In this document: positions 8,673-18,075 of the stretch, one piece after another
Numbering within the stretch: the first letter of the stretch is position 1
Layout: each line of letters opens with the position of its first letter
Assembly (NCBI GenBank): GCA_947072565.1
Contig: CAMTIM010000038.1
Span: 1-64,000, forward strand
Direction: 5' to 3'
DNA length: 64,000 nucleotides
From: an uncultured Peptostreptococcaceae bacterium
Lineage (GTDB): Bacteria > Bacillota > Clostridia > Peptostreptococcales > Peptostreptococcaceae
Notes under the pieces: generated by a model
Told to the model about the DNA's origin: nothing
The model's database searches: none
The model's input: the letters and a program-made list of their open reading frames with translations, nothing else
Translations under genes and position numbers: made by a program

Positions 8673-10031
8673 ATGTTTAAGAAAAAAACTAAAAAGATTG
8701 AGCAAACGTTTGACAAAATAGCGATACCTATAAAAGCTATGGTAAAAGGTGTTATTGATGTAGCTATTAGTATTAGTGAATTTTACGTTAAAATGAAATA
8801 TCAATCAAGTGCACTATTGTCTGAATCTGAGAATCTAAAAAAACATACAGATAACATTAATGATGTAATACATAGTGTAAATGAAAATATGAATGAAATA
8901 TCAAACAATATAATAGAACACGTTTCTTCTATAGAAGAAATATCTATTCAAGCTAATTCATTGTTAACTTTAAATAAAGAAAACAATAAATCTTTAGATA
9001 AAGTTAATTCTTTAAAAGGTGATATGCTAAATCAGTCTTTATCAATGGAAGATGATATAAATAACTTGTTAGAGCTTATAGCAAATATGAAAAGTACTAT
9101 TGATGGCATTAATGAAATAGCTAAACAAACAAATATTTTAGCATTAAATGCAAGTATAGAGGCTGCAAGAGCTGGGGAGCATGGAAAGTCATTTGCTGTT
9201 GTAGCTGGGGAAGTTAGAAAGCTTGCTGATGTTACTCAACAACAACTTACTTTTATAGATAATTTGATGAATGATATTGAAGAGGCTTCAGCTAAGAGTA
9301 AGGATAGTATATCTCAAACTAAAACTGCTGTATTTAATATGAATGATTCTATTAGTGATATCTCTACATCTATTAAAGAAAGTGAAGAAAGCATAGAAGT
9401 AGTTTCAAGTAGTGTTATACATATAGCAGCTACATCACAGGAGGTAAGTGCCCTTATTGAATATATTAGTGAGGAAACTAATATATTGACTAATGACGCT
9501 AATACTATCAAAGCTATATCAAAAGAAGTTCATAATCAAGCTATAGAAATTGGTAATATGGGAGAGTCTATATCTAGTATTGAAGACAATGTTTCAAATT
9601 TAGCAAAATTAAGTAACTTGATTTTCTATGATGAGAATTTCAAAATGGACAATAATACTTTTGTAAGCGTAATGGATAATGCAATTTCAGCTCATACAAA
9701 GTGGGTTAATACTCTTGAAACTATGGCAGAGCAAATGAATATACAACCTCTACAAACTGATGGTCACAAATGTGGATTTGGACATTTTTATGAATCAGTA
9801 CAACCAAAAGATAAAGGTATTAAAGATATATGGGATAATATAGATTCTATACATTTAGAATTACATAAAGTAGGGCATGTGGTAATTGATAAAATTAAAT
9901 CTGGAAATAAAACTGAAGCTATAAATAATGCAAATAAAGCAAAAAATATATCAATACATATTATTAAGATGTTAAACGATATAAAAAAACAAACAAATAT
10001 ACTTACTAATAATGGAGAACATGTATTTTAA
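8673..10031 (+). CDS. Soluble methyl-accepting chemotaxis protein with C-terminal CZB domain
   Basis: 452 aa, ATG behind AGGGGGA. There is no transmembrane segment, so the receptor should be cytoplasmic. A long coiled coil covers about residues 50-330, with the conserved signalling tip [24 protein letters not shown] at about 148-172 that contacts CheA/CheW. The C-terminal ~110 residues fit the chemoreceptor zinc-binding (CZB) domain, with candidate 3His/1Cys ligands in [15 protein letters not shown] and [12 protein letters not shown] receptors sense zinc and, through the reactive Cys, hypochlorous acid in other bacteria. It stands alone, not in a che operon. Confidence 0.92.
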   Translation: MFKKKTKKIEQTFDKIAIPIKAMVKGVIDVAISISEFYVKMKYQSSALLSESENLKKHTDNINDVIHSVNENMNEISNNIIEHVSSIEEISIQANSLLTLNKENNKSLDKVNSLKGDMLNQSLSMEDDINNLLELIANMKSTIDGINEIAKQTNILALNASIEAARAGEHGKSFAVVAGEVRKLADVTQQQLTFIDNLMNDIEEASAKSKDSISQTKTAVFNMNDSISDISTSIKESEESIEVVSSSVIHIAATSQEVSALIEYISEETNILTNDANTIKAISKEVHNQAIEIGNMGESISSIEDNVSNLAKLSNLIFYDENFKMDNNTFVSVMDNAISAHTKWVNTLETMAEQMNIQPLQTDGHKCGFGHFYESVQPKDKGIKDIWDNIDSIHLELHKVGHVVIDKIKSGNKTEAINNANKAKNISIHIIKMLNDIKKQTNILTNNGEHVF

Positions 10032-10135
10032 TAAAAGTAGAAAGTAAATTTATCAAGTTTAAATATCAAAAAGAGTATAGCTAAATTTGTTTTTATACAA
10101 ATCTATCTACACTATTAATGATATATATTAATATA

Positions 10136-10170
10136 AAGAGGAGCTTATAAAAATATAAGTTCCTTATTTT
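10136..10170. terminator. Bidirectional terminator
   Basis: GGAGCTTATA and TATAAGTTCC form a stem with an AAAA loop, flanked by T-rich sequence, between the chemoreceptor and the convergent AraC gene. Confidence 0.72.
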
Positions 10171-10172
10171 TA

Positions 10173-11066
10173 TTAATAATTAGAATTTAAAAATATCTTT
10201 TTATATTCAAGAGGTGTCATGTTATTATATTTTTTAAAAAGCTTAATAAAATAACTTTGATTTTCAAAACCAACTCTAAAGCACACATCTATTATAGATA
10301 TATCCTCATGCTGTAAAAATTCACTAGCAGCATTAATCCTATAACGATTTATATACTCAATTGGAGTCTTGCCTATTATACTTTTAAAAAAACGACAAAA
10401 ATACTGAGTATTAATACCTAAAGCACTAGCGATATCATCTATGTATATCTTTTCATTAAAATTATTGTGAATATACTCAAGAGCCTTTTTTATTTGGTCT
10501 TCTTTATAACTTACATGGCTTATATCGCTACTAAGTTCAATAAAAATATTCTCTCTCGTAAATATTGAAAATAATTTATACATACAAGATTTAACATCTA
10601 GATACCACCCGGGTTGTTGAAATTTATATTCTTCTAATATTTCCTTAAATAAATCTAAAACTTTAATACTATAATCTTTATTCCTATCAATACTTTGTGG
10701 GAGTTTTAGAGTTTTATTTATTAAAGGTCTAATACAAGCAATTTCACAGTGATCACTTGATTTAAAACTTAATAAGTCAGGAGAAAAAACTAATGCATAA
10801 TATCTAGAGTAATTATCACCTATACTGTTAATTTGATGCAAATCCTCACTATTTATAAAAATCATTTCACCTTCATTTACTATTTTAGATTCTGCGTTGA
10901 TAGTAACCCCTATTTTACCTTTCTCAACATATATTATTTCTATCTCATTATGCCAATGATAAGGAACTAACAATCCATCTACTTCAAACCAACAATCATA
11001 AATCTCTAATGGAAACAAAGAGTTTCCGTGTTTAGCAAATTCTTTTAATTCTTTTAGATCTAACAT
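10173..11066 (-). CDS. AraC-family transcriptional regulator with cupin sensor
   Basis: 297 aa, ATG at 11066 behind AAGGAG. The N-terminal region is an AraC-type cupin (PYHWHNEIEIIYVEKGKI, about residues 34-51, with the His-containing strand that binds sugar ligands). The C-terminal ~100 residues are the double helix-turn-helix: ALEYIHNNFNEKIYIDDIAS, then CRFFKSIIGKTPIEYINRYR and VGFENQSYFIKLFKKY. It is divergent from the dehydrogenase/isomerase operon at 11252, with 185 bp between them. By layout it is the likely activator of that operon in response to a carbohydrate. Confidence 0.9.
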   Translation of the reverse strand: MLDLKELKEFAKHGNSLFPLEIYDCWFEVDGLLVPYHWHNEIEIIYVEKGKIGVTINAESKIVNEGEMIFINSEDLHQINSIGDNYSRYYALVFSPDLLSFKSSDHCEIACIRPLINKTLKLPQSIDRNKDYSIKVLDLFKEILEEYKFQQPGWYLDVKSCMYKLFSIFTRENIFIELSSDISHVSYKEDQIKKALEYIHNNFNEKIYIDDIASALGINTQYFCRFFKSIIGKTPIEYINRYRINAASEFLQHEDISIIDVCFRVGFENQSYFIKLFKKYNNMTPLEYKKIFLNSNY

Positions 11067-11251
11067 TACAAAACTCCTTAAATGTCAAAATTGTGTTATT
11101 ACTTCTCAAAATAGTGCAAGAAATAATTAAACTTAAATAATATAATTTAAGTATAGATGAAAACGTATAGCTTAGCAAATTTAAGATGTACGTAGAGTTA
11201 AGTTAAATACTAAAATTTATAATATAAAGTGTAAAATATAAGGAGGTAAAT

Positions 11252-12343
11252 ATGAAACTGAAAATAGGGATAATAGGTTGTGGTGGTATAGCAAATGGAA
11301 AGCATATGCCTGCGCTTAAAAAGGTAGAGGAAATCAAAATAGTTGCATTTTGCGACTTAATAGAGGAAAGAGCAGTTAAAGCTAAAAGTGAATTTGGGGA
11401 TGAAAATTCAAAAGTTTATACTGATTATAGAGAACTTTTAAAAGACAAGGATATAGACGTAGTACATGTTTGTACTCCAAATAGTTCACACGCAGAAATA
11501 TCAATAGCATCTATGAAAGCTGATAAACACGTTATGTGTGAAAAGCCAATGGCGATAAACTCTAAAGAAGGTCGTGCTATGCTTGAAGCATCAAAGGAAA
11601 CTGGAAAGAAACTTACGATAGGATATCAAAATAGATTTAGAAATGATTCTAAGTTTTTATATGAAGCTTGCCAAGATGGAGATTTAGGAGATATATATCT
11701 TGGTAAAGCTAAAGCAATAAGAAGAAGAGCAGTTCCTACTTGGGGAGTATTTTTAGATGAAAAAGCTCAAGGTGGAGGACCATTAATAGATATAGGAACT
11801 CATGCACTAGATTTAACTTTATGGATGATGGATAATTACAAACCAAAATATGTTGTAGGAAATACATATCACAAATTATCAAAGACAAAAAATGCTGCTA
11901 ATGCTTGGGGACCTTGGGATACTGATAAGTTTAGAGTTGAGGATTCAGCATTTGGATTTATTACAATGGAAAATGGAGCAAGTATAATACTTGAGTCTAG
12001 TTGGGCCTTAAATACACTTAATACAGGAGAAGCAAAAACAAGTCTTTGTGGAAGCAAAGGTGGAGCTGATATGGAAGATGGGCTTCGTATAAATGGAGAA
12101 GAAAGAGGAGTTTTATATGATAAGAAAATTCAGTTAGATGGTGGTGGAGTTGATTTTTATGATGGTGAAAGTGATGACCCAGCATATAATGAAGCTCAAA
12201 GCTGGATTAATTGTATATTAAATGATACAGAACCTGTGGTTAAACCAGAACAAGCTTTAGTAGTTACTGAAATATTAGAAGCTATCTATGAATCATCTAA
12301 AAATGGAGAACCAGTATTCTTAAAAGAAAAAATTAATGCTTAG
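11252..12343 (+). CDS. Gfo/Idh/MocA-family NAD(P)-dependent oxidoreductase
   Basis: 363 aa behind AAGGAGG. It has an N-terminal Rossmann fold with GIIGCGGIANGKHMP (residues 5-19) and the family motif CEKPMAIN near residue 95, where the Lys is catalytic. The C-terminal alpha/beta substrate domain includes GGGPLIDIGTHALDL, supplying the Asp/His pair typical of inositol- and sugar-dehydrogenases. First gene of a three-gene operon with a TIM-barrel isomerase and a second oxidoreductase. Such trios oxidise a sugar or cyclitol ring carbon, epimerise or rearrange it, and reduce it again. The substrate is not determinable from sequence. Confidence 0.9.
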   Translation: MKLKIGIIGCGGIANGKHMPALKKVEEIKIVAFCDLIEERAVKAKSEFGDENSKVYTDYRELLKDKDIDVVHVCTPNSSHAEISIASMKADKHVMCEKPMAINSKEGRAMLEASKETGKKLTIGYQNRFRNDSKFLYEACQDGDLGDIYLGKAKAIRRRAVPTWGVFLDEKAQGGGPLIDIGTHALDLTLWMMDNYKPKYVVGNTYHKLSKTKNAANAWGPWDTDKFRVEDSAFGFITMENGASIILESSWALNTLNTGEAKTSLCGSKGGADMEDGLRINGEERGVLYDKKIQLDGGGVDFYDGESDDPAYNEAQSWINCILNDTEPVVKPEQALVVTEILEAIYESSKNGEPVFLKEKINA

Positions 12344-12381
12344 TAATATAAAAAATTAAAAAAGTTATAGGGGGAATAAAA

Positions 12382-13350
12382 ATGAAACTAGGAGTATTTA
12401 CACCATTATTTGCGAACTTATCATTTGATGAAATGATAGAAAAAGTATCAAAGGCTGGATTAGATGCAGTAGAGATAGGAACAGGTGGTTACCCAGGAAA
12501 TAATCACTGCAATATAGATGAATTGTTAGAAAGTGAAGAAGCAAGAAAAATATATTTAAAAAAATTAGAAGATAAAAATCTTGTAATAAGTGCATTTAGT
12601 TGTCACTGCAATCCAATATCTCCAAATACAGAGGAAGCAAAATTAGGAGATGAATTAATTAGAAAAACTATAAAACTTGCATCTTTAATGAATGTAGGAG
12701 TAATAAATACATTCTCTGGAACTGCTGGAGAAGGAGAAAATGCTACTAAACCAAACTGGCCTGTAACTCCTTGGCCAAATGAATACAGCGATATAAAAAC
12801 TTGGCAATGGGAAAATAGATTAATTCCATATTGGAAAGAAGTAGGTAATATTGCAAAAGATAATGGAATAAAAATAGCTTTAGAATTACACGGAGGATTC
12901 TTATGTCATACTCCATATACAGCACTTAAGCTTAGAGAAGAAACTTGTGATGCAATAGGAGTAAACTTAGACCCAAGCCATCTATGGTGGCAAGGAATAG
13001 ATCCAGTAGGTGCTATAAAGATACTAGGAAAAGCAGGAGCTATATATCATTTCCATGCTAAGGATACTTATATGGACCAAGATAATATCAACATGTATGG
13101 AGTAACAGATATGCAACCATATGGTGAAGTTCAAAGCCGTGCATGGACATTTAGATCAGTAGGTTGTGGTCATAGTATTAAAGAGTGGAGTGATATAATA
13201 AGTGCACTTCAAACTTATGGATATGACCATGCAATTAGTATTGAACATGAGGATCCTATTATGTCTATAGATGAAGGATTTAATAGAGCTGTCACAAATC
13301 TTAAATCAATACTTATAAAAGACCAGCCTTCAGATGCATGGTGGGTATAA
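12382..13350 (+). CDS. Sugar phosphate isomerase/epimerase-like TIM-barrel protein
   Basis: 322 aa behind AGGGGGA. It has an AP-endonuclease-2-like xylose isomerase fold: N-terminal MKLGVFTPLFANLSFDEMIEK, GLDAVEIGTGG, metal-binding Glu in LELHGGF (about residue 172), NLDPSHLWW, HFHAKD, and C-terminal ISIEHEDP. These supply the Glu/Asp/His/Glu metal set of IolE/IolI/tagatose epimerase relatives. It sits between two Gfo/Idh dehydrogenases, so it probably isomerises a keto-sugar or keto-cyclitol intermediate. The following gene starts 14 bp downstream, implying tight coupling. Confidence 0.87.
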   Translation: MKLGVFTPLFANLSFDEMIEKVSKAGLDAVEIGTGGYPGNNHCNIDELLESEEARKIYLKKLEDKNLVISAFSCHCNPISPNTEEAKLGDELIRKTIKLASLMNVGVINTFSGTAGEGENATKPNWPVTPWPNEYSDIKTWQWENRLIPYWKEVGNIAKDNGIKIALELHGGFLCHTPYTALKLREETCDAIGVNLDPSHLWWQGIDPVGAIKILGKAGAIYHFHAKDTYMDQDNINMYGVTDMQPYGEVQSRAWTFRSVGCGHSIKEWSDIISALQTYGYDHAISIEHEDPIMSIDEGFNRAVTNLKSILIKDQPSDAWWV

Positions 13351-13363
13351 GGAGGATAAAAAC

Positions 13364-14395
13364 ATGAAAGAGATAAAGATAGGCATAGTAGGTTATGGTG
13401 GAATGGGTGGATATCATGAAAGTGACCTTATAAAAAATAATCCAAATGTATCTGTAAAAGGTGTATTTGATATAGATAATAGTAAAGTAGAATTAGCTAA
13501 AACTAAAAACCTAGTAGGATATAATAGTTATGAAGAATTATTAAATGATAACGAGATTGAGGCAGTATTAGTAGCAACGCCCAATGATAGTCACAAAGAA
13601 ATTTCAATAAAAGCATTAAATAATAAAAAACATGTAATATGTGAAAAACCAGTAACCATAAATAGTGATGATTTATTAGAAATAGTTGAAGTAGCTAAGA
13701 AAAATGATAGAGTGTTTATGGTACATCAAAATAGAAGATGGGACTCTGATTATTTAATAATAAGAGATTTATATAAAAATAAACAAATAGGTGATTTATT
13801 CCAAATAGAATCAAGGGTACATGGAGCAAATGGTATACCAGGAGATTGGAGACATATTAAAAAGCATGGTGGAGGAATGTTACTTGATTGGGGAGTTCAT
13901 ATTTTAGACCAAATATTGTTTATGGTAGATTCACCAATTAAAAATATATACTCAGACTTAAGTTATGTACTTGGAGATGAAGTGGATGATGGATTCGTTA
14001 CTTATATTACATTTAAAAATGGAGTAAGAGCGGTACTTGAAGTTGGTACATCTAATTTTATAAAGCTACCAAGATGGTATGTTAAAGGCTTAAAAGGTAG
14101 TGGTGCAATTTATGATTGGGATTTAAGTGGTGAGCTTATAGTTCAAAATAATGTAGATAAAAAAATTGAATTAAAACCAATTAAAGCTGGTGAAGGATTT
14201 ACCAAAACTATGGCACCTCCATCAGAAGAAAGTACTACAAAACTAAAATTACCTAACCCATCATGTGAATATGAACCTTTTTATACAAACTTTGCAAGAG
14301 TAGTTAGAGAAGGCGTAGACCCGATAGTAAAAAATGAAGAAGTCTATAAGTTGATGAAAGTAATTGAAGATATATTTAAGTCTGCAAAAAATTAG
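13364..14395 (+). CDS. Second Gfo/Idh/MocA-family oxidoreductase
   Basis: 343 aa from ATG 13364, behind a strong AAGGAGGA; an in-frame ATG at 13334 overlaps the upstream gene and has no ribosome site. Rossmann motif GIVGYGGMGGYH, then CEKPVTIN near residue 92 and GGGMLLDWGVHILDQ in the substrate domain. It is only distantly similar to the first oxidoreductase of the operon (divergent N-termini and a shorter C-terminal region), so the two probably act on different intermediates rather than being a recent duplication. The operon contains no transporter or kinase. Confidence 0.9.
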   Translation: MKEIKIGIVGYGGMGGYHESDLIKNNPNVSVKGVFDIDNSKVELAKTKNLVGYNSYEELLNDNEIEAVLVATPNDSHKEISIKALNNKKHVICEKPVTINSDDLLEIVEVAKKNDRVFMVHQNRRWDSDYLIIRDLYKNKQIGDLFQIESRVHGANGIPGDWRHIKKHGGGMLLDWGVHILDQILFMVDSPIKNIYSDLSYVLGDEVDDGFVTYITFKNGVRAVLEVGTSNFIKLPRWYVKGLKGSGAIYDWDLSGELIVQNNVDKKIELKPIKAGEGFTKTMAPPSEESTTKLKLPNPSCEYEPFYTNFARVVREGVDPIVKNEEVYKLMKVIEDIFKSAKN

Positions 14396-14426
14396 AAATC
14401 AATACTAAAAATTAAATAAATTAAAG

Positions 14427-14458
14427 AAACACATTGATAAAGCTATCAATGTGTTTTT
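14427..14458. terminator. Intrinsic terminator
   Basis: AAACACATTGATA and TATCAATGTGTTT form a 13-bp stem with an AAGC loop, followed by T-rich sequence, at the junction of two convergent genes. Confidence 0.85.
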
Positions 14459-14475
14459 GTTTACAATAAATTATC

Positions 14476-15015
14476 TTAGCAATGGCAGTTATGAACTCTT
14501 TCTTCCCACCAACCAAAGGCAACTATTGGACTATTAGGTTCAACTGGTAAAAATCCTCCAAGAAAAACTGCAAGAGATTGTCCAGGACCAAGAATGATTT
14601 GTCCACCGTCAATTACTAAAGTTGAGTCTACAGAAACTATTCTACTAAATATAGGAACTCCACCATTTGGAGGTTGAGTAGTTGTAGACAGATATTGAAT
14701 TTGTCCTTTAGGAATTGGTTCAGGAACAATAGCTGTGTTAGTAGAACTAACAAAATTACTAACTACTCCTCCAGTTAAAGTAGATTTAAGATAAAACTCA
14801 GCAGAGAAGCTATCTTGCCCAACATTTGTTATAGTTATAGCATTTACATAAATATTTACATTTGAAGTAATGGGATTTATTAATGAAACTAAAGCCTTAT
14901 TGTCTTGAGCAGTCAATATTGGTGTCTGACCAATAAAATAATTACCTTTTTCTGATTGATATAGTGGATAAGGAATTGATACTTCTTTTTCTAATTTATT
15001 GTCTGGATATGACAT
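14476..15015 (-). CDS. DUF6143-like protein
   Basis: 179 aa from ATG 15015, with AGGTGAT as ribosome site; an in-frame GTG three codons upstream falls inside that site. There is no signal peptide or membrane segment, and the composition is beta-rich with many Asn/Ser/Thr/Pro residues. The opening IPYPLYQSEKGNYFIGQTP and the ending VAFGWWEE are, from memory, hallmarks of DUF6143, a family in Bacillus and Clostridia of unknown function. The tail ends in HNCHC, which could crosslink or bind metal. The composition would suit a spore-surface structural protein, but that is inference. Confidence 0.6.
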   Translation of the reverse strand: MSYPDNKLEKEVSIPYPLYQSEKGNYFIGQTPILTAQDNKALVSLINPITSNVNIYVNAITITNVGQDSFSAEFYLKSTLTGGVVSNFVSSTNTAIVPEPIPKGQIQYLSTTTQPPNGGVPIFSRIVSVDSTLVIDGGQIILGPGQSLAVFLGGFLPVEPNSPIVAFGWWEERVHNCHC

Positions 15016-15185
15016 TATAATCACCTACATATAAGAATTTTGGGGAAATATATACTTCCCTGTTATATAGTATTCATTATGTATATAATGTGTTAATTAT
15101 ATTTGATATTAATGTTAAATAAAAAACATTATGTAGCATAAAAATATAGCATAAAAAACGTATATATAAAATGTATACAAGCACG

Positions 15186-15216
15186 TTGTCAAATAGAATA
15201 TATCGATTTGTATAAT
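15186..15216 (+). promoter_or_regulatory. Putative promoter of the corrinoid methyltransferase operon
   Basis: TTGTCA at 15186-15191 and a perfect TATAAT at 15211-15216 are separated by 19 bp, slightly long. The 65-nt leader that follows shows no cobalamin riboswitch or terminator. Confidence 0.45.
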
Positions 15217-15280
15217 GATTTCCAATAATGTAAAGTAATCTGTGAATGGATAAATTTACATATATATAAGGGAGCGAATT

Positions 15281-16354
15281 ATGAAATATATAATAAATAA
15301 AGATCAAATGACTCCGAAAGAAAGAATGCAGGCTTTCGGGCAGGGAAAAGAAATAGACAGAATACCATGTTCACCTTTTTTAGGGGAAAGTGTTGCACAA
15401 ACATTTGGGCATACCATATATGACTACAATCATTCTGTAGATGTGCTTGTAGATGTAGCTGTTAAAAGTTTTGAGGCTTTTCGTCCTGATAGTATTGGAT
15501 TTGGGCCAGGGCTTCAAGGTATACCAGAGGCAATGGGAAGTGGAGTTGTATTTACAGAAAATAATACGCCATACATTAGTAAACCTGCTATAAGTGATTA
15601 TAGTGAAATAGGAAAATTAAAACCAATAGATGTATATAAAGATGGAAGAATACATTATTTTTTAGAAGCACTTAAAATAACTAACGATAAATTAAGCAAT
15701 GAGGTAGGAGTAGGAACTTCTGTAGGAGGACCTTTTACAGTAGCATCTTTTTTAAGAGGAACAGATAAGTTTTTAAGGGATTTAACTAAAAATAAAGAAA
15801 TGGCACATGAGCTTTTAGAAATTTCAACTCAAAGTGTTTTAAATTATATTGATGCAGCTTGTGATATTGGATTATCTCCAGGACTTGCAGAGCCAAATGC
15901 GTCTTGTACTATGATTAGTTCAAAAAACTTTGAAGAATTTGCAAAACCATACTTAAAAAGATGTATGGATAGGATTGTAGAGAGAACTGGAGGAGGTTCA
16001 ACTCTTCATATATGTGGAAAAACGAAAAAGATATGGGGCCATATGGTTGATATAGGAATATCTAATTTAAGTTTAGATAATGTAGATGATATAGGTGAGT
16101 TAAAAGAAGCTTATGGAGATAAAGTATGTTTAATTGGAAATGTAGATCCTGTTGAAACAGTTATGAGAGGCAGTATAGAAGATATATATACAAAAGCTAA
16201 AGAATGTATAATTAAGGGTCATGATAGTAAAAAAGGATTTATATTAAGTACGGGGTGTGATATTCCTATAGGAACAGACCCTCAAAAAATAATAGCGCTT
16301 ATGGATGCAGCAAGAATATTTGGATCAAATAAAATAAACATTAACGAATTATAA
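15281..16354 (+). CDS. UroD-fold corrinoid methyltransferase (MtaA/CmuA family)
   Basis: 357 aa behind AGGGAGCG. It belongs to the uroporphyrinogen decarboxylase superfamily, but the zinc-methyltransferase elements identify it as MtaA/CmuA-like: TLHICGKTKK near residue 245 supplies His-x-Cys, and LSTGCDIP near residue 328 supplies the third ligand. Such enzymes move a methyl group between a substrate or acceptor thiol and a corrinoid protein. It heads an operon with a corrinoid protein, two more UroD-fold proteins, an activator and a CobW GTPase. It may be the substrate-specific MT1 or the acceptor MT2; sequence alone does not decide. It should not be annotated as heme-pathway HemE. Confidence 0.87.
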   Translation: MKYIINKDQMTPKERMQAFGQGKEIDRIPCSPFLGESVAQTFGHTIYDYNHSVDVLVDVAVKSFEAFRPDSIGFGPGLQGIPEAMGSGVVFTENNTPYISKPAISDYSEIGKLKPIDVYKDGRIHYFLEALKITNDKLSNEVGVGTSVGGPFTVASFLRGTDKFLRDLTKNKEMAHELLEISTQSVLNYIDAACDIGLSPGLAEPNASCTMISSKNFEEFAKPYLKRCMDRIVERTGGGSTLHICGKTKKIWGHMVDIGISNLSLDNVDDIGELKEAYGDKVCLIGNVDPVETVMRGSIEDIYTKAKECIIKGHDSKKGFILSTGCDIPIGTDPQKIIALMDAARIFGSNKININEL

Positions 16355-16366
16355 GGGGAGATTATC

Positions 16367-17044
16367 ATGTCAAATTTAAAACAAGAATTATTAAAAAAAT
16401 TATCAGACTGTGTTGTAGAAATGGAAGATGAAGTTGTAGTAGATATAGCTAAAGAGTATATAGAAAATGGATTTGAAGCATATGAAGGAATATCTAAAGG
16501 ATTAGCTTGTGGTATGGAAGAGTCAGGAAAATTATATGAAGAAGAAGAATATTATATCCCTGAGCTTTTATTATGTTCAGATGCTATGTATGAGGGGATA
16601 AATATATTAAAACCTCACATAAAAAAAGATTCAACTAAAGAAAGTTATAAAGCAGTAGTAGGAGTTGTTGAAGGAGATACACATGACATTGGTAAAAATT
16701 TATTTAAAATAATGCTAGAAACTTCTGGATTTGAAGTTTACGACTTAGGTAGAGATGTACCTTGTATAGATTTTATAAACAAAGCAAAAGAAGTAAATGC
16801 TGATTTAATAGGATTATCTACTCTTATGACAACTACTATGGATAATATGCAATCAGTTATAGAATTACTAAATAAAGAAGATATTCGTGAGAAGTTTGTT
16901 GTAATGGTAGGTGGCGGGCCTATATCACAAAGTTTTGCAAATGAAATAGGAGCAGATGGATATGCACACGAAGCATCAAAAGCTGCAAAACTTGCAAAAA
17001 AACTAATAATTAAGAAAAAAGCTATGTATGAAGAGGTGGTATAA
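16367..17044 (+). CDS. Corrinoid (cobalamin-binding) methyl-carrier protein
   Basis: 225 aa, ATG behind GGGGAG. The N-terminal helical cap domain (about 1-95) contains YIPELLLCSDAMYEG, and the C-terminal B12-binding Rossmann domain contains the base-off/His-on motif VEGDTHDIGKNL at about residues 103-114 (Asp-x-His-x-x-Gly), then GLSTLMTTTM and VGGGPIS. This is the standard architecture of MtaC/MttC/MtbC-type proteins, which carry the methyl group on cobalt between MT1 and MT2. It is the only corrinoid protein in the operon, so all three UroD-fold enzymes presumably share it. Its stop overlaps the next start by one base. Confidence 0.93.
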   Translation: MSNLKQELLKKLSDCVVEMEDEVVVDIAKEYIENGFEAYEGISKGLACGMEESGKLYEEEEYYIPELLLCSDAMYEGINILKPHIKKDSTKESYKAVVGVVEGDTHDIGKNLFKIMLETSGFEVYDLGRDVPCIDFINKAKEVNADLIGLSTLMTTTMDNMQSVIELLNKEDIREKFVVMVGGGPISQSFANEIGADGYAHEASKAAKLAKKLIIKKKAMYEEVV

Positions 17045-18063
17045 TGACTCCAAAAGAAAGGTTATATAAAGTTTTAAGAGGAGAAGTTGTAGATAGAAAA
17101 CCTTGTATTTGTCCTGGCGGGATGATGAATATGATAGTTGAGGATATCATGGACATAGAGGGTGTTTTTTGGCCAATGGCTCATAGTGATTCTAATATGA
17201 TGGCAGATTTAACTATAGGTATGTATAAAAATAATGGTTTTGAAAACTTTGGTGTTCCTTTTTGTATGACTGTAGAAGCTGAGGGTATGGGAGCTGGAGT
17301 ATATATGGGAACAAAAGTTACTGAACCTAGAGTTATAAAATACCCAATAGAATCTGTTGTAAGTTGGAGAGAATTAAAAAAAATAGATGTTAATGAGGGA
17401 AGAGCAAAAGTAGTTATAGATGCTATAAAAATACTAAAAGAAAAAAACGATGATGTTCCTATAATAGCAAATTTAACAGGTCCAGTAAGTTTAGCATCAT
17501 CACTTATGGAACCTATGACTTATTACAAAGAATTAAGAAAAAAGAAAGAACAAGCTCATGAGTTTATGGAGTTTGTAACAGAAAATCTTATAATATTTGG
17601 GAAAGCTCAATTAGAAGCTGGAGCAGATATTTTAACAATATCAGATCCAAGTGGTACAGGAGAAATACTTGGTGCTAAAACTTTTAGTGAGTTTGCAACT
17701 CCATATTTAAATAAGATAATAGATGAATTAAAAGCATATGCAAAAGGTGGAACTATAATACATATATGTGGGAAGCTAAAAAGTATATACAATGAATTAA
17801 ATGATTTACACAGTGATGCAGTTAGTTTTGACTCTATAACTAATGCTAAACAAGTTATCGAAAATGTTTCAGGCAAAGTTATTATGGGAAATGTTAGTAC
17901 ATTCGCTATTGAAAATTCAAGCAAAGAAAGTTTAAAAAATATTTCTAATGAATGTCTAAAAAGTGGTGTAGATATATTATCTCCGGCTTGTGGAATAGGG
18001 GTAAGAAGTAAACTTGATAACATTAAAATTTTAGTAGAATGTGCAAAACAATATAAAAGCTAA
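17044..18063 (+). CDS. UroD-fold corrinoid methyltransferase, second paralogue
   Basis: 339 aa; the start overlaps the stop of the corrinoid protein gene (TAATG). It has the UroD superfamily opening MTPKERLYKVLRGEVVDRKP and the zinc site TIIHICGK near residue 239 plus SPACGIG near residue 317. It differs clearly from the first paralogue, including a PCICPGGMMNM segment after the N-terminal helix. It shares VPFCMTVEAEGMGAG with the third paralogue at 20806. Its position next to the corrinoid carrier suggests a core transferase. The substrate and acceptor are unknown. Confidence 0.87.
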   Translation: MTPKERLYKVLRGEVVDRKPCICPGGMMNMIVEDIMDIEGVFWPMAHSDSNMMADLTIGMYKNNGFENFGVPFCMTVEAEGMGAGVYMGTKVTEPRVIKYPIESVVSWRELKKIDVNEGRAKVVIDAIKILKEKNDDVPIIANLTGPVSLASSLMEPMTYYKELRKKKEQAHEFMEFVTENLIIFGKAQLEAGADILTISDPSGTGEILGAKTFSEFATPYLNKIIDELKAYAKGGTIIHICGKLKSIYNELNDLHSDAVSFDSITNAKQVIENVSGKVIMGNVSTFAIENSSKESLKNISNECLKSGVDILSPACGIGVRSKLDNIKILVECAKQYKS

Positions 18064-18075
18064 AAGAGGTATTTT

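Noticed and set aside
15025-15280. Cobalamin riboswitch upstream of the corrinoid operon
   Set aside because: No B12-box or related conserved element is present; only an AT-rich stretch with a promoter-like pair.
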